A DNA stretch of 64,000 nt from Acidobacteriota bacterium (GCA_003225075.1 QIAP01000042.1:26190-90189), one strand, 5' to 3'. Counted from the stretch's first letter, positions 9,280 through 19,078 are shown. Numbers and translations are program-made. The notes: generated from the letters alone by a model not told the origin.

Positions 9280-10542
9280 TTATTCGTAGCGCAGCGACTC
9301 GATGGGATCCAGATTGGCTGCCTTCCATGCCGGATAGATTCCGAACAGTAACCCTTCCACGGCCGCGGCAGTGAAGCCGAAGCTCGCCCAAAACACTGAC
9401 ATTCGTGCCGGCAATGAACTCCAGATTGCCGGAATCGTCCAGGTGATGATCGCGCCCAGCAACACACCCAGAATCCCGCCAATGGCGGTGAGTGTGATTG
9501 CTTCGAGCGTGAACTGGAGCAGGATGTCGCGCTTGCGCGCGCCAATCGCCTTACGTACGCCAATCTCCCGCGTGCGCTCCGTGACCGATACCAACATAAT
9601 GTTCATTACACCCACTCCGCCTACGATAAGTCCAACGCTCGATACGGCAAACATAAAAATGAAGACCGCTCCTGTGATCTGGTTCCACACGTCTGAGAGC
9701 GAATCCTGTGTAAATATCGAAAAATTGTCGGGCTTGTCAGGAGCTACCTTACGGCGGCGGCGCAGCAACTCACGCATCTCATCCATGGCCTTGGGCATAT
9801 CTTCGTGGGATGTGGCTTTGACAACGATCCAGTATTGCTTCAGCTCAGGATGAAGTTTGCGGAATGTACTGAGTGGAAAATAGACAACATTGTCCGCGGG
9901 ATTTTTGCCGCTCGCAAGAACGTCCTTACGCCGCTCTGCTACTCCGATGACAGTAAACATCTGGCCTTCAATGTTGATTTCTTTCCCCAGCACTTGCTCA
10001 TTAGGAAATAATTCCTCAGCCGTGTCCCTGCCAAGAACGATCACGGGCGCGTGGTGTTCGTCATCGACTTCAGTGGGCCACCTTCCCATCGACAACTGTA
10101 TGTCGTACACGTCTTTGAAGGCGCCGCTATTACCTTCGAGAATAGTGTTCTTGGCCCGGCGGTTGCCATACTTCACTACGTAAGTACCCTGACCAAATTC
10201 CGGGTGAACGTATTGCAGAATCGAGGTTACCGCCTTCACGTGCGGCAGGTCTTTCATGGCCAGGCCGTCCTCGAAGCTCAGTTCCTTACGCTTGCGCATT
10301 TCCTCTGTGGGTCGGCCAAACTTGAAAGGCTGAACATGGAAAGCGAAAACCATGTTCGATCCCAGGCTGCTGATGACTTGCCGCACATTGTCATTCAACC
10401 CGCGCACGATCGATGAGATCCCGATCACGACGGCGACTCCGATTACAATGCCAAGCACGGTCAACCCGGACCGCAATTTATTGCTGACAATGGTGTCCAG
10501 GGCCATCTGGACAATCTCACCGTAATCGCCTTTACGCATCAT
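9280..10542 (-). CDS. MacB-type ABC transporter permease
   Basis: A 420-residue permease with one N-terminal membrane helix ([18 protein letters not shown]), a large periplasmic MacB_PCD domain (about residues 60-270), and three C-terminal helices of the FtsX superfamily; [19 protein letters not shown] is the cytoplasmic coupling region. ATG codons at 10542 and 10539 are both possible; the upstream frame to 10569 lies in intergenic repeat DNA. A related permease gene lies upstream, but no ATPase gene is in the window, so the partner must be encoded elsewhere. MacB-type systems work as mechanotransmitters for export of peptides, toxins or lipids rather than classic channels. Confidence 0.85.
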   Translation of the reverse strand: MMRKGDYGEIVQMALDTIVSNKLRSGLTVLGIVIGVAVVIGISSIVRGLNDNVRQVISSLGSNMVFAFHVQPFKFGRPTEEMRKRKELSFEDGLAMKDLPHVKAVTSILQYVHPEFGQGTYVVKYGNRRAKNTILEGNSGAFKDVYDIQLSMGRWPTEVDDEHHAPVIVLGRDTAEELFPNEQVLGKEINIEGQMFTVIGVAERRKDVLASGKNPADNVVYFPLSTFRKLHPELKQYWIVVKATSHEDMPKAMDEMRELLRRRRKVAPDKPDNFSIFTQDSLSDVWNQITGAVFIFMFAVSSVGLIVGGVGVMNIMLVSVTERTREIGVRKAIGARKRDILLQFTLEAITLTAIGGILGVLLGAIITWTIPAIWSSLPARMSVFWASFGFTAAAVEGLLFGIYPAWKAANLDPIESLRYE

Positions 10543-10557
10543 GAAAACGCCTGGCAG

Positions 10558-10637
10558 CCACAGAGTCACTGAGGCGCAGAGAAGAAGTCTATGGCTAAGA
10601 TCAAAGCCTTTCGTTCCTCTGTGTCTGTGTCTACGTG
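10558..10637. repeat. CACAGAG-type intergenic repeat pair
   Basis: The stretch 10558-10584 (begins CCACAGAGTCACTGAGG) and the stretch 10615-10637 (TCCTCTGTGTCTGTGTC) are imperfect inverted copies of one unit. A direct, better conserved copy (CCACAGAGACACGGAGGC) occurs at 28737. All copies are intergenic. Confidence 0.5.
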
Positions 10638-10656
10638 CCGAATACTGCAGCGATCC

Positions 10657-11886
10657 CTATAATTCAAATCTCAATGCCGCGATTGGATCCAGCATCGCCG
10701 CCCGCCGCGCGGGATAGACCCCGAAGAACACTCCCACGCTGGCGGAAACCAGTAGGCCCGCCGCGACCGCCCAAAGCTTGATTTCCGAGGGCATGCCGAT
10801 AATCGCCGTAATTCCTTTCGCAACCGCGACTCCAAACAACACCCCCACCACTCCACCGACCAGAGCCATGGTCCCCGATTCAATCAGAAACTGCAGCAGC
10901 ACGTCGTCCCGCGTGGCCCCCATGGCCTTCCGAATCCCGATCTCACGCGTGCGCTCGGTCACCGAGACCAGCATGATATTCATAATTACGATGCCGCCCA
11001 CAATCAGCGAAATCGCCGCGATCGCAATCATCGCGATGAAGAACGTCCCGCTCAGATTCGACCATATGCTTAGGAAGCTGGCGTTAGTCTCCGCGGCAAA
11101 ACTGTCTGGCTTGCCCGGCAAATCGTGACGCCGGGCGCGCAGTATGGCGCGAGCTTCATCAATCGCGGCATCGAGCTGGCTGCCGACTCCGTTGGCCTTT
11201 CCCGAGATGCGGATGCTAGTGTGCACTCCGAACTGCTTGAGATAAGTGCTGATCGGGATGCCCACGAAATTGTCTCGGCTCTGTCCCAGGGTCTTGCCTT
11301 GCTTTTTGCCTACGCCGATCACGCGGTAAAGCTGGCCCTCCACTCTGATTTCCTTGCCCAAGGGGTCAACGCCTGGAAACAGGGTATCAACCACGTCGGT
11401 GCCGATTACTGCCACGTTGGACCGGTTATTCTCATCACTTTGATTGAGCCAGCGTCCTGCGCCCAAATCCAGGTCGAGAATGGTAGCCATTGAAGGCGTC
11501 AGACCTCGCACCCATGAGTCGCTGATCGATTGCTCGCCATATTTCACGTGGCCGTTGGCATTCAGGATTGACGCCCCAATCATCCTGCAATGTCTGCAGG
11601 CTCCGGCTACTGCCTCATAGTCCTCCATGGTGAGGTCCTTGCGCTTCTGACCTTCCAGCAGTTGATCGATGTTCGTGATCACAGGGCTGACTTTGCTGAT
11701 GAGGAACACGTCCGCCCCCAGATTGAAAATCTTTTCCGCGACATAGCCATTGATCCCATTCACGAACGTCACCACCGCAATTACCGCAGCCACGCCGATT
11801 ACTACGCCAAGCAGCGTGAGAACGGAGCGCAGCTTATTCGCCCACAAGGATTGCAGCGAAATACGAATGGCTTCTATGAGGTTCAT
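10657..11886 (-). CDS. MacB-type ABC transporter permease, second copy
   Basis: A 409-residue paralogue of the permease that follows it. The N-terminal segment NKLRSVLTLLGVVIGVAAVI is the first helix, a MacB_PCD periplasmic domain follows, and three helices with RTREIGIRKAMGATRDDVL end the protein. The ATG at 11886 starts the conserved MNLIEAIRISLQSLW; the longer frame to 11922 has no family-like residues. Separated by 114 bases from the next permease, it is probably the first gene of the three-gene unit. It probably pairs with its neighbour as a heterodimer or two parallel systems; the ATPase is missing from the neighbourhood. Confidence 0.85.
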   Translation of the reverse strand: MNLIEAIRISLQSLWANKLRSVLTLLGVVIGVAAVIAVVTFVNGINGYVAEKIFNLGADVFLISKVSPVITNIDQLLEGQKRKDLTMEDYEAVAGACRHCRMIGASILNANGHVKYGEQSISDSWVRGLTPSMATILDLDLGAGRWLNQSDENNRSNVAVIGTDVVDTLFPGVDPLGKEIRVEGQLYRVIGVGKKQGKTLGQSRDNFVGIPISTYLKQFGVHTSIRISGKANGVGSQLDAAIDEARAILRARRHDLPGKPDSFAAETNASFLSIWSNLSGTFFIAMIAIAAISLIVGGIVIMNIMLVSVTERTREIGIRKAMGATRDDVLLQFLIESGTMALVGGVVGVLFGVAVAKGITAIIGMPSEIKLWAVAAGLLVSASVGVFFGVYPARRAAMLDPIAALRFEL

Positions 11887-12037
11887 GAGGTGACAGATGG
11901 CAGGAAGCAAGCCCTGCCGCAAGCCTAAGCATCAGTTTAGCAGGCACGATGCAGCCGCCCTTACGAGGTTGTTTAAGTAGGAGTTCGTCGCGCCCTGCGA
12001 TCGGCGGGCTGTCCCTGTGAACTTGCCACCTGCTTCC

Positions 12038-12065
12038 TATGACCCCCACCGGCATCGAATATAAT
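12038..12065 (+). promoter_or_regulatory. Promoter of RNase P RNA
   Basis: A perfect TATAAT lies at 12060-12065, seven bases before the predicted 5' end of the RNase P RNA. TATGAC at 12038-12043 is a fair -35 hexamer at 16 bases. Confidence 0.45.
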
Positions 12066-12072
12066 AAATAAG

Positions 12073-12508
12073 TTGGCAGCCGGACCGGACGGTCGCTTCC
12101 GCCCCTTCGGGCGGTGGGAGAGGAAAGTCCGAACTCCGCAGAGCAGTGTGCCGGATAACGTCCGGGAGGGCGCCCCGTCCTTGCATTTTTTGCAAGCTCG
12201 GGGATGACTCGACGGAAAGTGCCACAGAAAACATACCGCCTCGTGCCGCAAGGCCGCGGTAAGGGTGAAAAGGTGCGGTAAGGGCGCACCGCCGCCGCAG
12301 TAATGCGGCGGGCAGGGCAAACCCCACACGGAGCAAGACCAAATAGGGAGGGAGTCCCGGCTTCGGCCGGGACACGTGCTGGCTCGGCGCGTCCCACCTC
12401 CGGGTAGGTCGCTAGAGCTTCGCAGTAATGCGTGGCCCAGAGGAATGACCGTCCTGCCGGATCACTCCGGCAGACAGAATTCGGCTTACAGGTCCGGCTG
12501 CTAATTTC
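12073..12508 (+). ncRNA. rnpB: RNase P RNA, bacterial type A
   Basis: The catalytic RNA of RNase P, which trims the 5' leader of tRNA precursors. The outer helix P1 is seen as GCAGCCGGACC (12076-12086) pairing with GGTCCGGCTGC (12491-12501). Universal core sequences are present: CGGACGGTCGC near the 5' end, GAGGAAAGTCCG at 12119, and AGAGGAATGACCG with TTCGGCTTACAG at the 3' end. Length is about 430 nt, as in other type A RNAs. Flanking genes are on the minus strand, so it is transcribed alone. Confidence 0.95.
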
Positions 12509-12544
12509 AATTCACTATCAGACTTCTGGGGACTATCGCTACGT

Positions 12545-13582
12545 CTACGACGACGGCCCCGCCAGTTGTTCCACATGTGGCGCCTGCCCGCCCAGCCATT
12601 CCGGATGATGGGCGGTAGAATCGAAGTGTTCCGAGGTCTTGAACAACTCGTAATGTCCGCTCGCCGCCGCCTGCTCGGTCTTTTTCAGCAGTGCTGCTAT
12701 CTGATCTTTGCTCATAGGACGAAAGCTACGCGCCGCCTCGAATGCCTGCTCGAGAATCTTCTCGCCGTCGATGCCTGTAATTACCACAGAAGTCGGCAGA
12801 TTCATCGCATAGTGCAGGCACTCGACCGGCCGCACGGTCTTGCTTTTCAAAATAATTCCGTCGCCCATAGACTTCATTCCCAGCACGCCGATCCCCTGTT
12901 CGACGAGCTTTGGCAATACCAGCTTTTCAAAGCTGCGGAAATGTGTGTCCATCACGTTGAGCGGCATCTGCACCGTGTCGAAGCGGAATCCGTGGTCCGC
13001 CGCCACTTTTAGCATATAGAGATGTACGTGTGGGTCTTTGTGCCCAGTAAACCCGATGTAGCGAATCTTGCCCGCTTTCTTGGCTTCGAGCACAGCCTCC
13101 TGCGCTCCGCCTTGGGCGAATATCCGGTCCGGATCTTCAAAGCGTATGATCTCGTGATGCTGCATCAGGTCCACATGGTCGGTCTGTAGCCGTTTGAGCG
13201 ACTCATCGATTTGTTTCGCGGCTTCTTGTTTGGTGCGGCCGTCGAGCTTGGTCATCAGGAAAACTTTTTGACGATATCCGTTCTGCAAAGCTTTTCCCAT
13301 CCGAATCTCGCTCTGCCCCTCGTTGTAATCCCAGGAGTTGTCCATAAAGTTGATGCCCCGGTCTATGGCGGACCGGATCAGGCGAATGCTTTGAGCCTCT
13401 TCGATTTTCGGCTGGCCAATATGAAAGCCACCCATTCCAAGCGCTGAAATCTTTTCGCCCGTTTTTCCGAGCGTGCGGTACGGCATGTCTCCTTGGGAAC
13501 TCTGTGCTGCCATAAAATCACTCCCTACTGAAGATGTCATCCCTAGAACTGCCAATCCCTTCAGAAACTCACGACGTTGCAT
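12545..13582 (-). CDS. Aldo/keto reductase with twin-arginine leader
   Basis: A 345-residue aldo/keto reductase. The ATG at 13582 gives MQRREFLKGLAVLG, a twin-arginine signal with the R-R-x-F-L-K core, so export of the folded enzyme is expected; the longer frame to 13648 has no such feature. The catalytic tetrad is visible: Asp and Tyr in DNSWDYNEG, Lys in LMTKLDG, His in LMQHHEI. The C-terminal NADPH-binding region is less clear (GITGIDG type segment, then the RSFRPMSKDQ helix). Proteins of this kind act on small carbonyl or sugar substrates; the substrate is unknown. The tail ends in a short Pro/Ser segment. Confidence 0.85.
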   Translation of the reverse strand: MQRREFLKGLAVLGMTSSVGSDFMAAQSSQGDMPYRTLGKTGEKISALGMGGFHIGQPKIEEAQSIRLIRSAIDRGINFMDNSWDYNEGQSEIRMGKALQNGYRQKVFLMTKLDGRTKQEAAKQIDESLKRLQTDHVDLMQHHEIIRFEDPDRIFAQGGAQEAVLEAKKAGKIRYIGFTGHKDPHVHLYMLKVAADHGFRFDTVQMPLNVMDTHFRSFEKLVLPKLVEQGIGVLGMKSMGDGIILKSKTVRPVECLHYAMNLPTSVVITGIDGEKILEQAFEAARSFRPMSKDQIAALLKKTEQAAASGHYELFKTSEHFDSTAHHPEWLGGQAPHVEQLAGPSS

Positions 13583-14036
13583 GGACAATACCTCTGTTGA
13601 GCCCCCGCTTAACAGCAATCTACAGATAGTCTTTCCCGTACAGAACAAAGATCAGAGCGTGTACAACCCTGGGTTACATCTTGCAAGATTCCCGGCAACT
13701 ACCATTTCACCGCAACACTAAATGCGTGAACGCTCCCGGTCTATACTGTGAGAATTGTATATTCTTCGGTTGGCGACTTTGCAGAGTCTCAGAGGCGGAG
13801 ACTTCCCAATACGGGATGGGGCTTCCGTAATTACCGCGAATCCCATTTGCCGCCTCTCAATTATTCTGATAAGCTGGCCCGCAGTTTCCGGGGACATCTT
13901 TCAATGTACAGAGGTTTTCAGGCCGAACCCTCTCTTCCCCTAGTTTGCCTTCAGTAGACCCGTTACCTTAGCGGATCTTGGCTGTTGGTGTTCCGTAGCT
14001 GTGCATTCTCACCTCTCCCCGGAACAGAGAGGATAT
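13583..14036. other. Divergent intergenic region
   Basis: This 454-base region separates the minus-strand reductase from the plus-strand sedolisin and should hold promoters for both. A TATACT at 13742-13747 is the only decent -10-like hexamer and has no good partner. I see no convincing gene, repeat or RNA here. Confidence 0.4.
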
Positions 14037-15653
14037 ATGTCATCTCCGAAAGATCGCATTCCTGTACCAGGCAGTGAGCGGGCTCCGCTCCCGGGCGCGC
14101 GTGCCGTGGGCGCGGCCAATCCAGACGAATCCATTCAAGTCACCGTACTTCTCCGTCCGCGTGCTGCAAAGGATGCGCCCAACATCGAACTGCTAGCTTC
14201 ACGTATGCCACAAGAACGTCAACACATGACCCGCGAAGATCTCGGCAAGAATCGCGGCGCTGATCCTCAGGATATTGCCAAAATAGAAGCGTTCGCCCAC
14301 GACCATCGCCTCGCCGTGGTTGAAGCGAACCCGGCTGAGCGACGAGTTGTGCTCTCAGGCACAGTCGCCAGCTTTAACCAGGCCTTCGATGTCGACCTGC
14401 AGCGGTTCGAACATCCCCAAGGTTCCTATCGTGGACGCACCGGCCCAGTGCACATACCTGCCGATATTGCGGACATCGTGCAAGGTGTTTTTGGACTGGA
14501 CAATCGCCCGCAGGCGAAAGCGCATTTTCAGAGGACCCGACGGCCAAGAGGCTTAGGCGCGCGCACTGCCGGAACGTCCTTTACTCCCACTCAAATCGCA
14601 GATCTGTACAACTTCCCCTCTGGAGACGGAACCGGACAATGCATTGCGCTGATTGAATTGGGCGGCGGTTACCGTCCTCGCGATCTGAAAACATATTTCG
14701 ATCAGCTTGGACTGCCACATCCCACTGTAAGGGCGGTATCTGTGGATGGCGGTCACAATCATCCCGGCTCGGATGCCGACGGTGAGGTCATGCTGGATAT
14801 AGAAGTGGCTGCTGGCGTGGCGCCCAAGAGCAAGGTGATCGTGTACTTTGCTCCCAATACGGACCAGGGATTCCTGGACGCGATCATCAAGGCGGTTCAC
14901 GATAAGCAGCACAATCCCTCCGTCATTTCCATCAGTTGGGGTGGGCCAGAATCCGCCTGGACCACGCAGGCCTTACAGGCTTTCGACCAGGCATTTCAGG
15001 ATGCCGCAGCCGTCGGCGTAACCGTGTGCTGCGCCGCTGGCGACAATGGCTCAACCGATGGTGTGAACGATGGATTGCAGCACGTGGATTTTCCTGCGTC
15101 CAGTCCTTTTGCTCTGGCCTGTGGTGGGACAAGTCTGCAAGCCTCTGGGAAGACGATTTCTTCAGAAACCGTCTGGGACGATGCTCCTACTAGCGCCACC
15201 GGCGGTGGAATTAGTGACTTCTTCCCGCTACCGAGCTGGCAATCCGGAACCAACGTGCCCTCATCGGCCAACCCTGATCACCACAAAGGAAGAGGCTTGC
15301 CCGATATCGCGGGAGACGCCGACCCCAACACTGGCTACGCGGTAATCGTGGACGGACAACAAGAGGTCATCGGAGGAACCAGTGCCGTAGCACCACTCTG
15401 GGCCGGACTGATTGCAAGGATCAATCAGCAACTGGGAAATACTTTGGGTTATCTCAACCCGCTACTCTACGGCCCACTTTCCCAATCCGGCGCCCTCCAT
15501 GACATCACCCAAGGCAACAATGGCACGTATACGGCAGGCATCGGGTGGGATCCCTGCACCGGTTGGGGAACTCCAGATGGAACCAGGTTACTTTCGGCGT
15601 TGACTCCCAAGGCCGCGGCGAAAGCAGCCGGAAAAGGTTCAAAAGTGGCATAA
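14037..15653 (+). CDS. Sedolisin/kumamolisin-type serine peptidase (S53)
   Basis: A 538-residue acid-acting peptidase precursor. A pro-kumamolisin activation domain (about residues 25-170, with FNQAFDVDLQ and GPVHIPADI) precedes the S53 catalytic domain starting near FTPTQIADLYNF. The catalytic Glu and Asp lie in DGEVMLDIEVA, the oxyanion Asp in AAGDNGSTDG, and the nucleophile Ser in the signature GGTSAVAPLWAG. A C-terminal calcium site is suggested by HDITQGNNG and GWDPCTGWGTPDG. The ATG at 14037 is chosen because AGAGAGG precedes it by eight bases; no classical signal peptide is seen, as in many bacterial kumamolisins. It probably scavenges protein in acidic surroundings. Confidence 0.9.
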   Translation: MSSPKDRIPVPGSERAPLPGARAVGAANPDESIQVTVLLRPRAAKDAPNIELLASRMPQERQHMTREDLGKNRGADPQDIAKIEAFAHDHRLAVVEANPAERRVVLSGTVASFNQAFDVDLQRFEHPQGSYRGRTGPVHIPADIADIVQGVFGLDNRPQAKAHFQRTRRPRGLGARTAGTSFTPTQIADLYNFPSGDGTGQCIALIELGGGYRPRDLKTYFDQLGLPHPTVRAVSVDGGHNHPGSDADGEVMLDIEVAAGVAPKSKVIVYFAPNTDQGFLDAIIKAVHDKQHNPSVISISWGGPESAWTTQALQAFDQAFQDAAAVGVTVCCAAGDNGSTDGVNDGLQHVDFPASSPFALACGGTSLQASGKTISSETVWDDAPTSATGGGISDFFPLPSWQSGTNVPSSANPDHHKGRGLPDIAGDADPNTGYAVIVDGQQEVIGGTSAVAPLWAGLIARINQQLGNTLGYLNPLLYGPLSQSGALHDITQGNNGTYTAGIGWDPCTGWGTPDGTRLLSALTPKAAAKAAGKGSKVA

Positions 15654-15677
15654 CCCGTAGCTCCTGCGAACTGGCTA

Positions 15678-15721
15678 GTTCGGACAATGGCGCGGGCTCC
15701 AGCCCGCTCTATTGTCCGAAC
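15678..15721. terminator. Long perfect hairpin after the sedolisin gene
   Basis: GTTCGGACAAT and ATTGTCCGAAC form an 11-bp perfect outer stem, and GCGGGCT with AGCCCGC forms a 7-bp inner stem around CC. It starts 24 bases past the sedolisin stop. It lacks a T-run, so it may be an mRNA-end stabiliser or a REP-like mobile palindrome rather than an intrinsic terminator. Confidence 0.55.
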
Positions 15722-15836
15722 ACATTAAGCCTAGCTTCGGGGAATCCTCTACATCCGCGCAACAAATATTTCCGGGATCTCTCCCCAGCAGATAGAATTG
15801 CCTGCAACCTTTAATTTCAAGTCAGGAGTCATGCTT

Positions 15837-16016
15837 ATGTCAGCACCTAGCCGCCGGCCGGAGATTCGTCGTCGGCGCGCACGTAAAGAAAAAATTCTAA
15901 AGTTGCGGAAGCGCTTGGCTGCGGCCTCCTCGGACACCGATCGGAACCGCATCACCGGCAAGATCAATCGCCTCGGTTTGAGCTCGCCTGGAACTCCGCT
16001 ATTGAAACAGGACTGA
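15837..16016 (+). CDS. Small highly basic protein of unknown function
   Basis: A 59-residue protein rich in Arg and Lys (RRPEIRRRRARKEKILKLRK, then RLAAASSDTDRNRIT). It should form a strongly amphipathic, positively charged helix and could bind RNA or DNA; this is inference. AGGAG at 15824-15828 is nine bases before the ATG at 15837; an in-frame ATG six bases earlier is too close to it. I recognise the general type (small RRRRxRK proteins in Acidobacteriota and Planctomycetes) but no function. Confidence 0.6.
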   Translation: MSAPSRRPEIRRRRARKEKILKLRKRLAAASSDTDRNRITGKINRLGLSSPGTPLLKQD

Positions 16017-16028
16017 AGCAACTCAGGG

Positions 16029-17216
16029 TTACGCGGGGATGCTGTGGACCCCAGGGCGGGTTTTGGAATCATCAGACAGCTTGGCATTACCCGCGACCTG
16101 CTCATACACCGAAAGAATCCGCCGCACCGAACCATCCCAGGAAAACCTGCTGGATTGCTCGTAGCTACGCTCTTTGAGCTTGTCCCGCAGTGCTTTATCG
16201 ACGAGCACGCGGTGTACGGCGCGCATAATCTCAAACACGTTCTCTGGATTCACCAGCACTGCCGCGTTGCCGGTTACTTCGGGCAAAGAAGATGTATTCG
16301 AGGTCACGACCGGCGTTCCATGCGCCATCGCCTCCAGTGGCGGCAGGCCAAATCCCTCGTACAGTGAAGGAAATACGAAAACCTTGGCGGCATCGTAGAA
16401 GATCCGCAACACTTCTATGGGCACAAACCCTAGAAAGCGCACATCATTTTGCACTCCGCTCCTGATCACGGTGCGACGCAAGTCAGGATGGCTGGAAAGG
16501 TCGTCTCCAATGATGATCAGCTTCAGATCGCGGAGCTTGTTTTCTTTGTCAAGTTCGGTCTTCAGTGCCGAAAAAGCCTCAATGATGCGCACCAGATTCT
16601 TATGTGGACTGATCCGCCCCGCATAGAGCACAAAGGGATAATTCACCAGGTAGCGCTCGGCGATCAATTGACGGTCGGCGTCGGTAGCGTGACCTCGCAG
16701 AAAACGCTCGTCGATAGCGTTATAAACAACCTCGATACACGCGGGAGCGATACCGAATAGTTTTTCAATCTCGTTCTTGGTGAATTGCGAGACCGCGAAA
16801 ATGCGGTCCGCATTTTTCAGTACACGTCGTGTGAGATGCAAGTGCAAAGCACGACGGACACTGGAATGATCCCGTGCCCGGTACAAGTGCTCTAGCACGT
16901 CATGAACCGTCATTACGTAGGGACATGGCAGCGCTCGCGGCAACCAAAACAGGTGTGGGATGTGTACCAGGTCGCATCTCAGTCGCTTCAGAATTTTCCG
17001 GAATTCAAAATAACCCTTGGGCTCGGTGTCGGGATCAAGCAGCGGGACAGTATGAAAATTAGCCGGCAAGGGACCTATCTCCTCTACCTTCACCGGCGAA
17101 CCCATAAGGAAGTATTGGTTGTTGTGATCGAGCCGCCCGAGGGCTCGCACCACGTTGCGGATGTAGGTGCCCACGCCGAACTCGGTCATCCGGCGTATAT
17201 CAATGCCAATTTTCAC
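16029..17216 (-). CDS. GT4-type glycosyltransferase
   Basis: A 395-residue GT-B fold glycosyltransferase. The N-terminal half begins KIGIDIRRMTEFGVGTY (donor/acceptor glycine loop), the linker contains VLYAGRISPHKNLVRII, and the C-terminal half has the E-x7-E nucleotide-sugar site in SLYEGFGLPPLEAMAHG followed by PVVTSNTSSLPEV. The translation starts at GTG 17214-17216. Enzymes of this group make mannosyl or related linkages in polysaccharides. It begins 40 bases after the glyA stop on the same strand and may be read through from that operon. Confidence 0.85.
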   Translation of the reverse strand: MKIGIDIRRMTEFGVGTYIRNVVRALGRLDHNNQYFLMGSPVKVEEIGPLPANFHTVPLLDPDTEPKGYFEFRKILKRLRCDLVHIPHLFWLPRALPCPYVMTVHDVLEHLYRARDHSSVRRALHLHLTRRVLKNADRIFAVSQFTKNEIEKLFGIAPACIEVVYNAIDERFLRGHATDADRQLIAERYLVNYPFVLYAGRISPHKNLVRIIEAFSALKTELDKENKLRDLKLIIIGDDLSSHPDLRRTVIRSGVQNDVRFLGFVPIEVLRIFYDAAKVFVFPSLYEGFGLPPLEAMAHGTPVVTSNTSSLPEVTGNAAVLVNPENVFEIMRAVHRVLVDKALRDKLKERSYEQSSRFSWDGSVRRILSVYEQVAGNAKLSDDSKTRPGVHSIPA

Positions 17217-17256
17217 GTGACGAGTATACCCGCATCATGTCCGCACTCCATGTTGC

Positions 17257-18546
17257 CTAGGCGCGAACTTCTGCCTGTGCCCTTACTCTGCGCTCTGAAT
17301 AGAGCGGGAATGTCTCAGCAAGTTCCAGCACCTGCTTATGAATTCTGGACAACACGACAGCGTCAGTGGGATTGTGGAGTGCCTCGGAAATCCAGCGTCC
17401 GACTTGACGCATTTCGGATTCCTTCATGCCTCGAGTGGTGAGTGCAGGAGTGCCGATGCGAATGCCACTCGGTTTCATTGGCGGGTTAGTATCGAAAGGA
17501 ATGGCGTTCTTATTGACGGTAATCGCAGCCTCACCCAAAGCTTTTTCTGCTTCACTGCCAAACATCCCTTGGGAGAAAACGTCGACTAGCATCAAATGCG
17601 TATCGGTGCCGCCGGAAATGATGCGGAAGCCCTCGGTTGCAAGGGTCTCGGCGAGAACCTTGGCATTAGCCACAATCTGCAGCGCGTAATCACGGAACGA
17701 AGGCTGCATGGCTTCGTGAAAGCAGACGGCCTTGGCGGCGATGATGTGAACCAGCGGCCCACCTTGCATTCCGGGAAAAACTACCTTGTCGATGGCGGCG
17801 GCGTGTTCTTGTTTGCAGAGAATCATTCCGGCACGGGGTCCGCGCAGCGTCTTGTGGGTCGTCGAAGTCACGATTTGAGCATGCGGCACGGGAGATGGAT
17901 GCACGCCGCCTGCAACCAGTCCAGCGAAGTGCGCCATGTCCACCAAGTAAAGTGCGCCGACTTTGTCAGCAATCTGACGCATGCGAGCGAAGTCAATGAT
18001 TCGAGGATAGGCGCTACCACCGCCGATGATCAGCTTGGGACGCTCGCGCTCGGCAAGTTTTTCCAGATCGTCGTAATCAATCGTTTCCGCTTCTTTGGTC
18101 ACCCCGTAGGGAACGATGTGATACGTTTTCCCTGAAAAATTCAGATGATGTCCGTGAGTGAGATGACCGCCATGCGCCAGGTTCAATCCCAGGATCGTGT
18201 CCCCGGGCTGCAGTACGGCTGCGTAGGCCTCCATGTTGGCCTGCGAACCAGCGTGCGGCTGCACATTGGCATGCTCGGCGCCAAACAACTGCTTAGCGCG
18301 CGTGCGCGCCAATTCTTCCACGATATCGGCGAACTCGCATCCGCCGTAGTAGCGCTTGCCCGGGTAGCCCTCGGCGTATTTGTTGGTAAAAACCGAACCC
18401 ATGGCTTCAAGTACGGCCTCGCTGACGAAGTTCTCTGACGCGATCAATTCCAGTCCCTCGTGCTGGCGGCGAACCTCGTTGTCAATGGCCGTGGCAATCT
18501 GTGGATCGATCTCCGCTAGCGGGCGATACATGGCAGCAGGCTTCAT
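17257..18546 (-). CDS. glyA: Serine hydroxymethyltransferase
   Basis: Interconverts serine and glycine with tetrahydrofolate, the main one-carbon source, in the cytoplasm. The 429-residue length is normal. Typical segments are [17 protein letters not shown] near the N-terminus, [12 protein letters not shown], the PLP lysine in [12 protein letters not shown], and [12 protein letters not shown] near the end. ATG 18546 gives the standard start and has GGTGAG nine bases before it; the frame upstream to 18669 overlaps the preceding GNAT gene. The 13-base gap to that gene points to one operon. Confidence 0.96.
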   Translation of the reverse strand: MKPAAMYRPLAEIDPQIATAIDNEVRRQHEGLELIASENFVSEAVLEAMGSVFTNKYAEGYPGKRYYGGCEFADIVEELARTRAKQLFGAEHANVQPHAGSQANMEAYAAVLQPGDTILGLNLAHGGHLTHGHHLNFSGKTYHIVPYGVTKEAETIDYDDLEKLAERERPKLIIGGGSAYPRIIDFARMRQIADKVGALYLVDMAHFAGLVAGGVHPSPVPHAQIVTSTTHKTLRGPRAGMILCKQEHAAAIDKVVFPGMQGGPLVHIIAAKAVCFHEAMQPSFRDYALQIVANAKVLAETLATEGFRIISGGTDTHLMLVDVFSQGMFGSEAEKALGEAAITVNKNAIPFDTNPPMKPSGIRIGTPALTTRGMKESEMRQVGRWISEALHNPTDAVVLSRIHKQVLELAETFPLYSERRVRAQAEVRA

Positions 18547-18559
18547 ATCTTTCTCACCC

Positions 18560-19045
18560 TTATTCTTGCACAGCAATCGGGCTGTATACCGTAGGATCGT
18601 GAATCTCCATATATCTCTCCGGCGCTTTAAGCGGCGTGAAGCCAAAGTGAGCGTAGAGCCTGTGGGCATCGCGTGTAAGCAGGCTCCAACGTCGCAGACC
18701 CTGCAGCCGGGGATGCGCCATGATGCATTGCATCATCCACTTGCCCAGGCCCTGGCCACGGTATGGTTCCAGAACAAACACATCGCCGAGATAGGCATAA
18801 GTCGCATAGTCAGAGATGATACGAGCGAAGCCTGCCTGTTTGTCTGCGTTGTACATGCCGAAGCACAGAGAGTGCTCGATGGAACGCGCGACGGTTTTCT
18901 TGGGGATTCCTCTTGCCCAGTAACAGTCAGTTAGAAAGTGGTGGATTAGATTCAGATCTAAACGGGACCGATCTGTACTCACCAGAAACTCGTCCTTGCG
19001 GCATTCGTATAGATCTGCTGGCCGCTTTGCCGTCGTGATAGCCAT
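18560..19045 (-). CDS. GNAT family N-acetyltransferase
   Basis: A 161-residue acetyltransferase. The acetyl-CoA loop appears as [17 protein letters not shown] (the R/Q-x-x-G-x-G/A motif), preceded by the strand YAYLGDVFV and followed by [17 protein letters not shown], a classic GNAT C-terminal arrangement. Substrate is unknown; single-domain members commonly acetylate amines or protein N-termini. It lies immediately before glyA in the same direction. Confidence 0.88.
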   Translation of the reverse strand: MAITTAKRPADLYECRKDEFLVSTDRSRLDLNLIHHFLTDCYWARGIPKKTVARSIEHSLCFGMYNADKQAGFARIISDYATYAYLGDVFVLEPYRGQGLGKWMMQCIMAHPRLQGLRRWSLLTRDAHRLYAHFGFTPLKAPERYMEIHDPTVYSPIAVQE

Positions 19046-19078
19046 GTATTGATAGTACAGCGGGGTGGGACGGCGCTG

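Noticed and set aside
12037..12397. Three overlapping minus-strand frames of 112 to 187 residues
   Set aside because: They lie on the reverse strand of RNase P RNA, whose conserved core and closing helix are clear.
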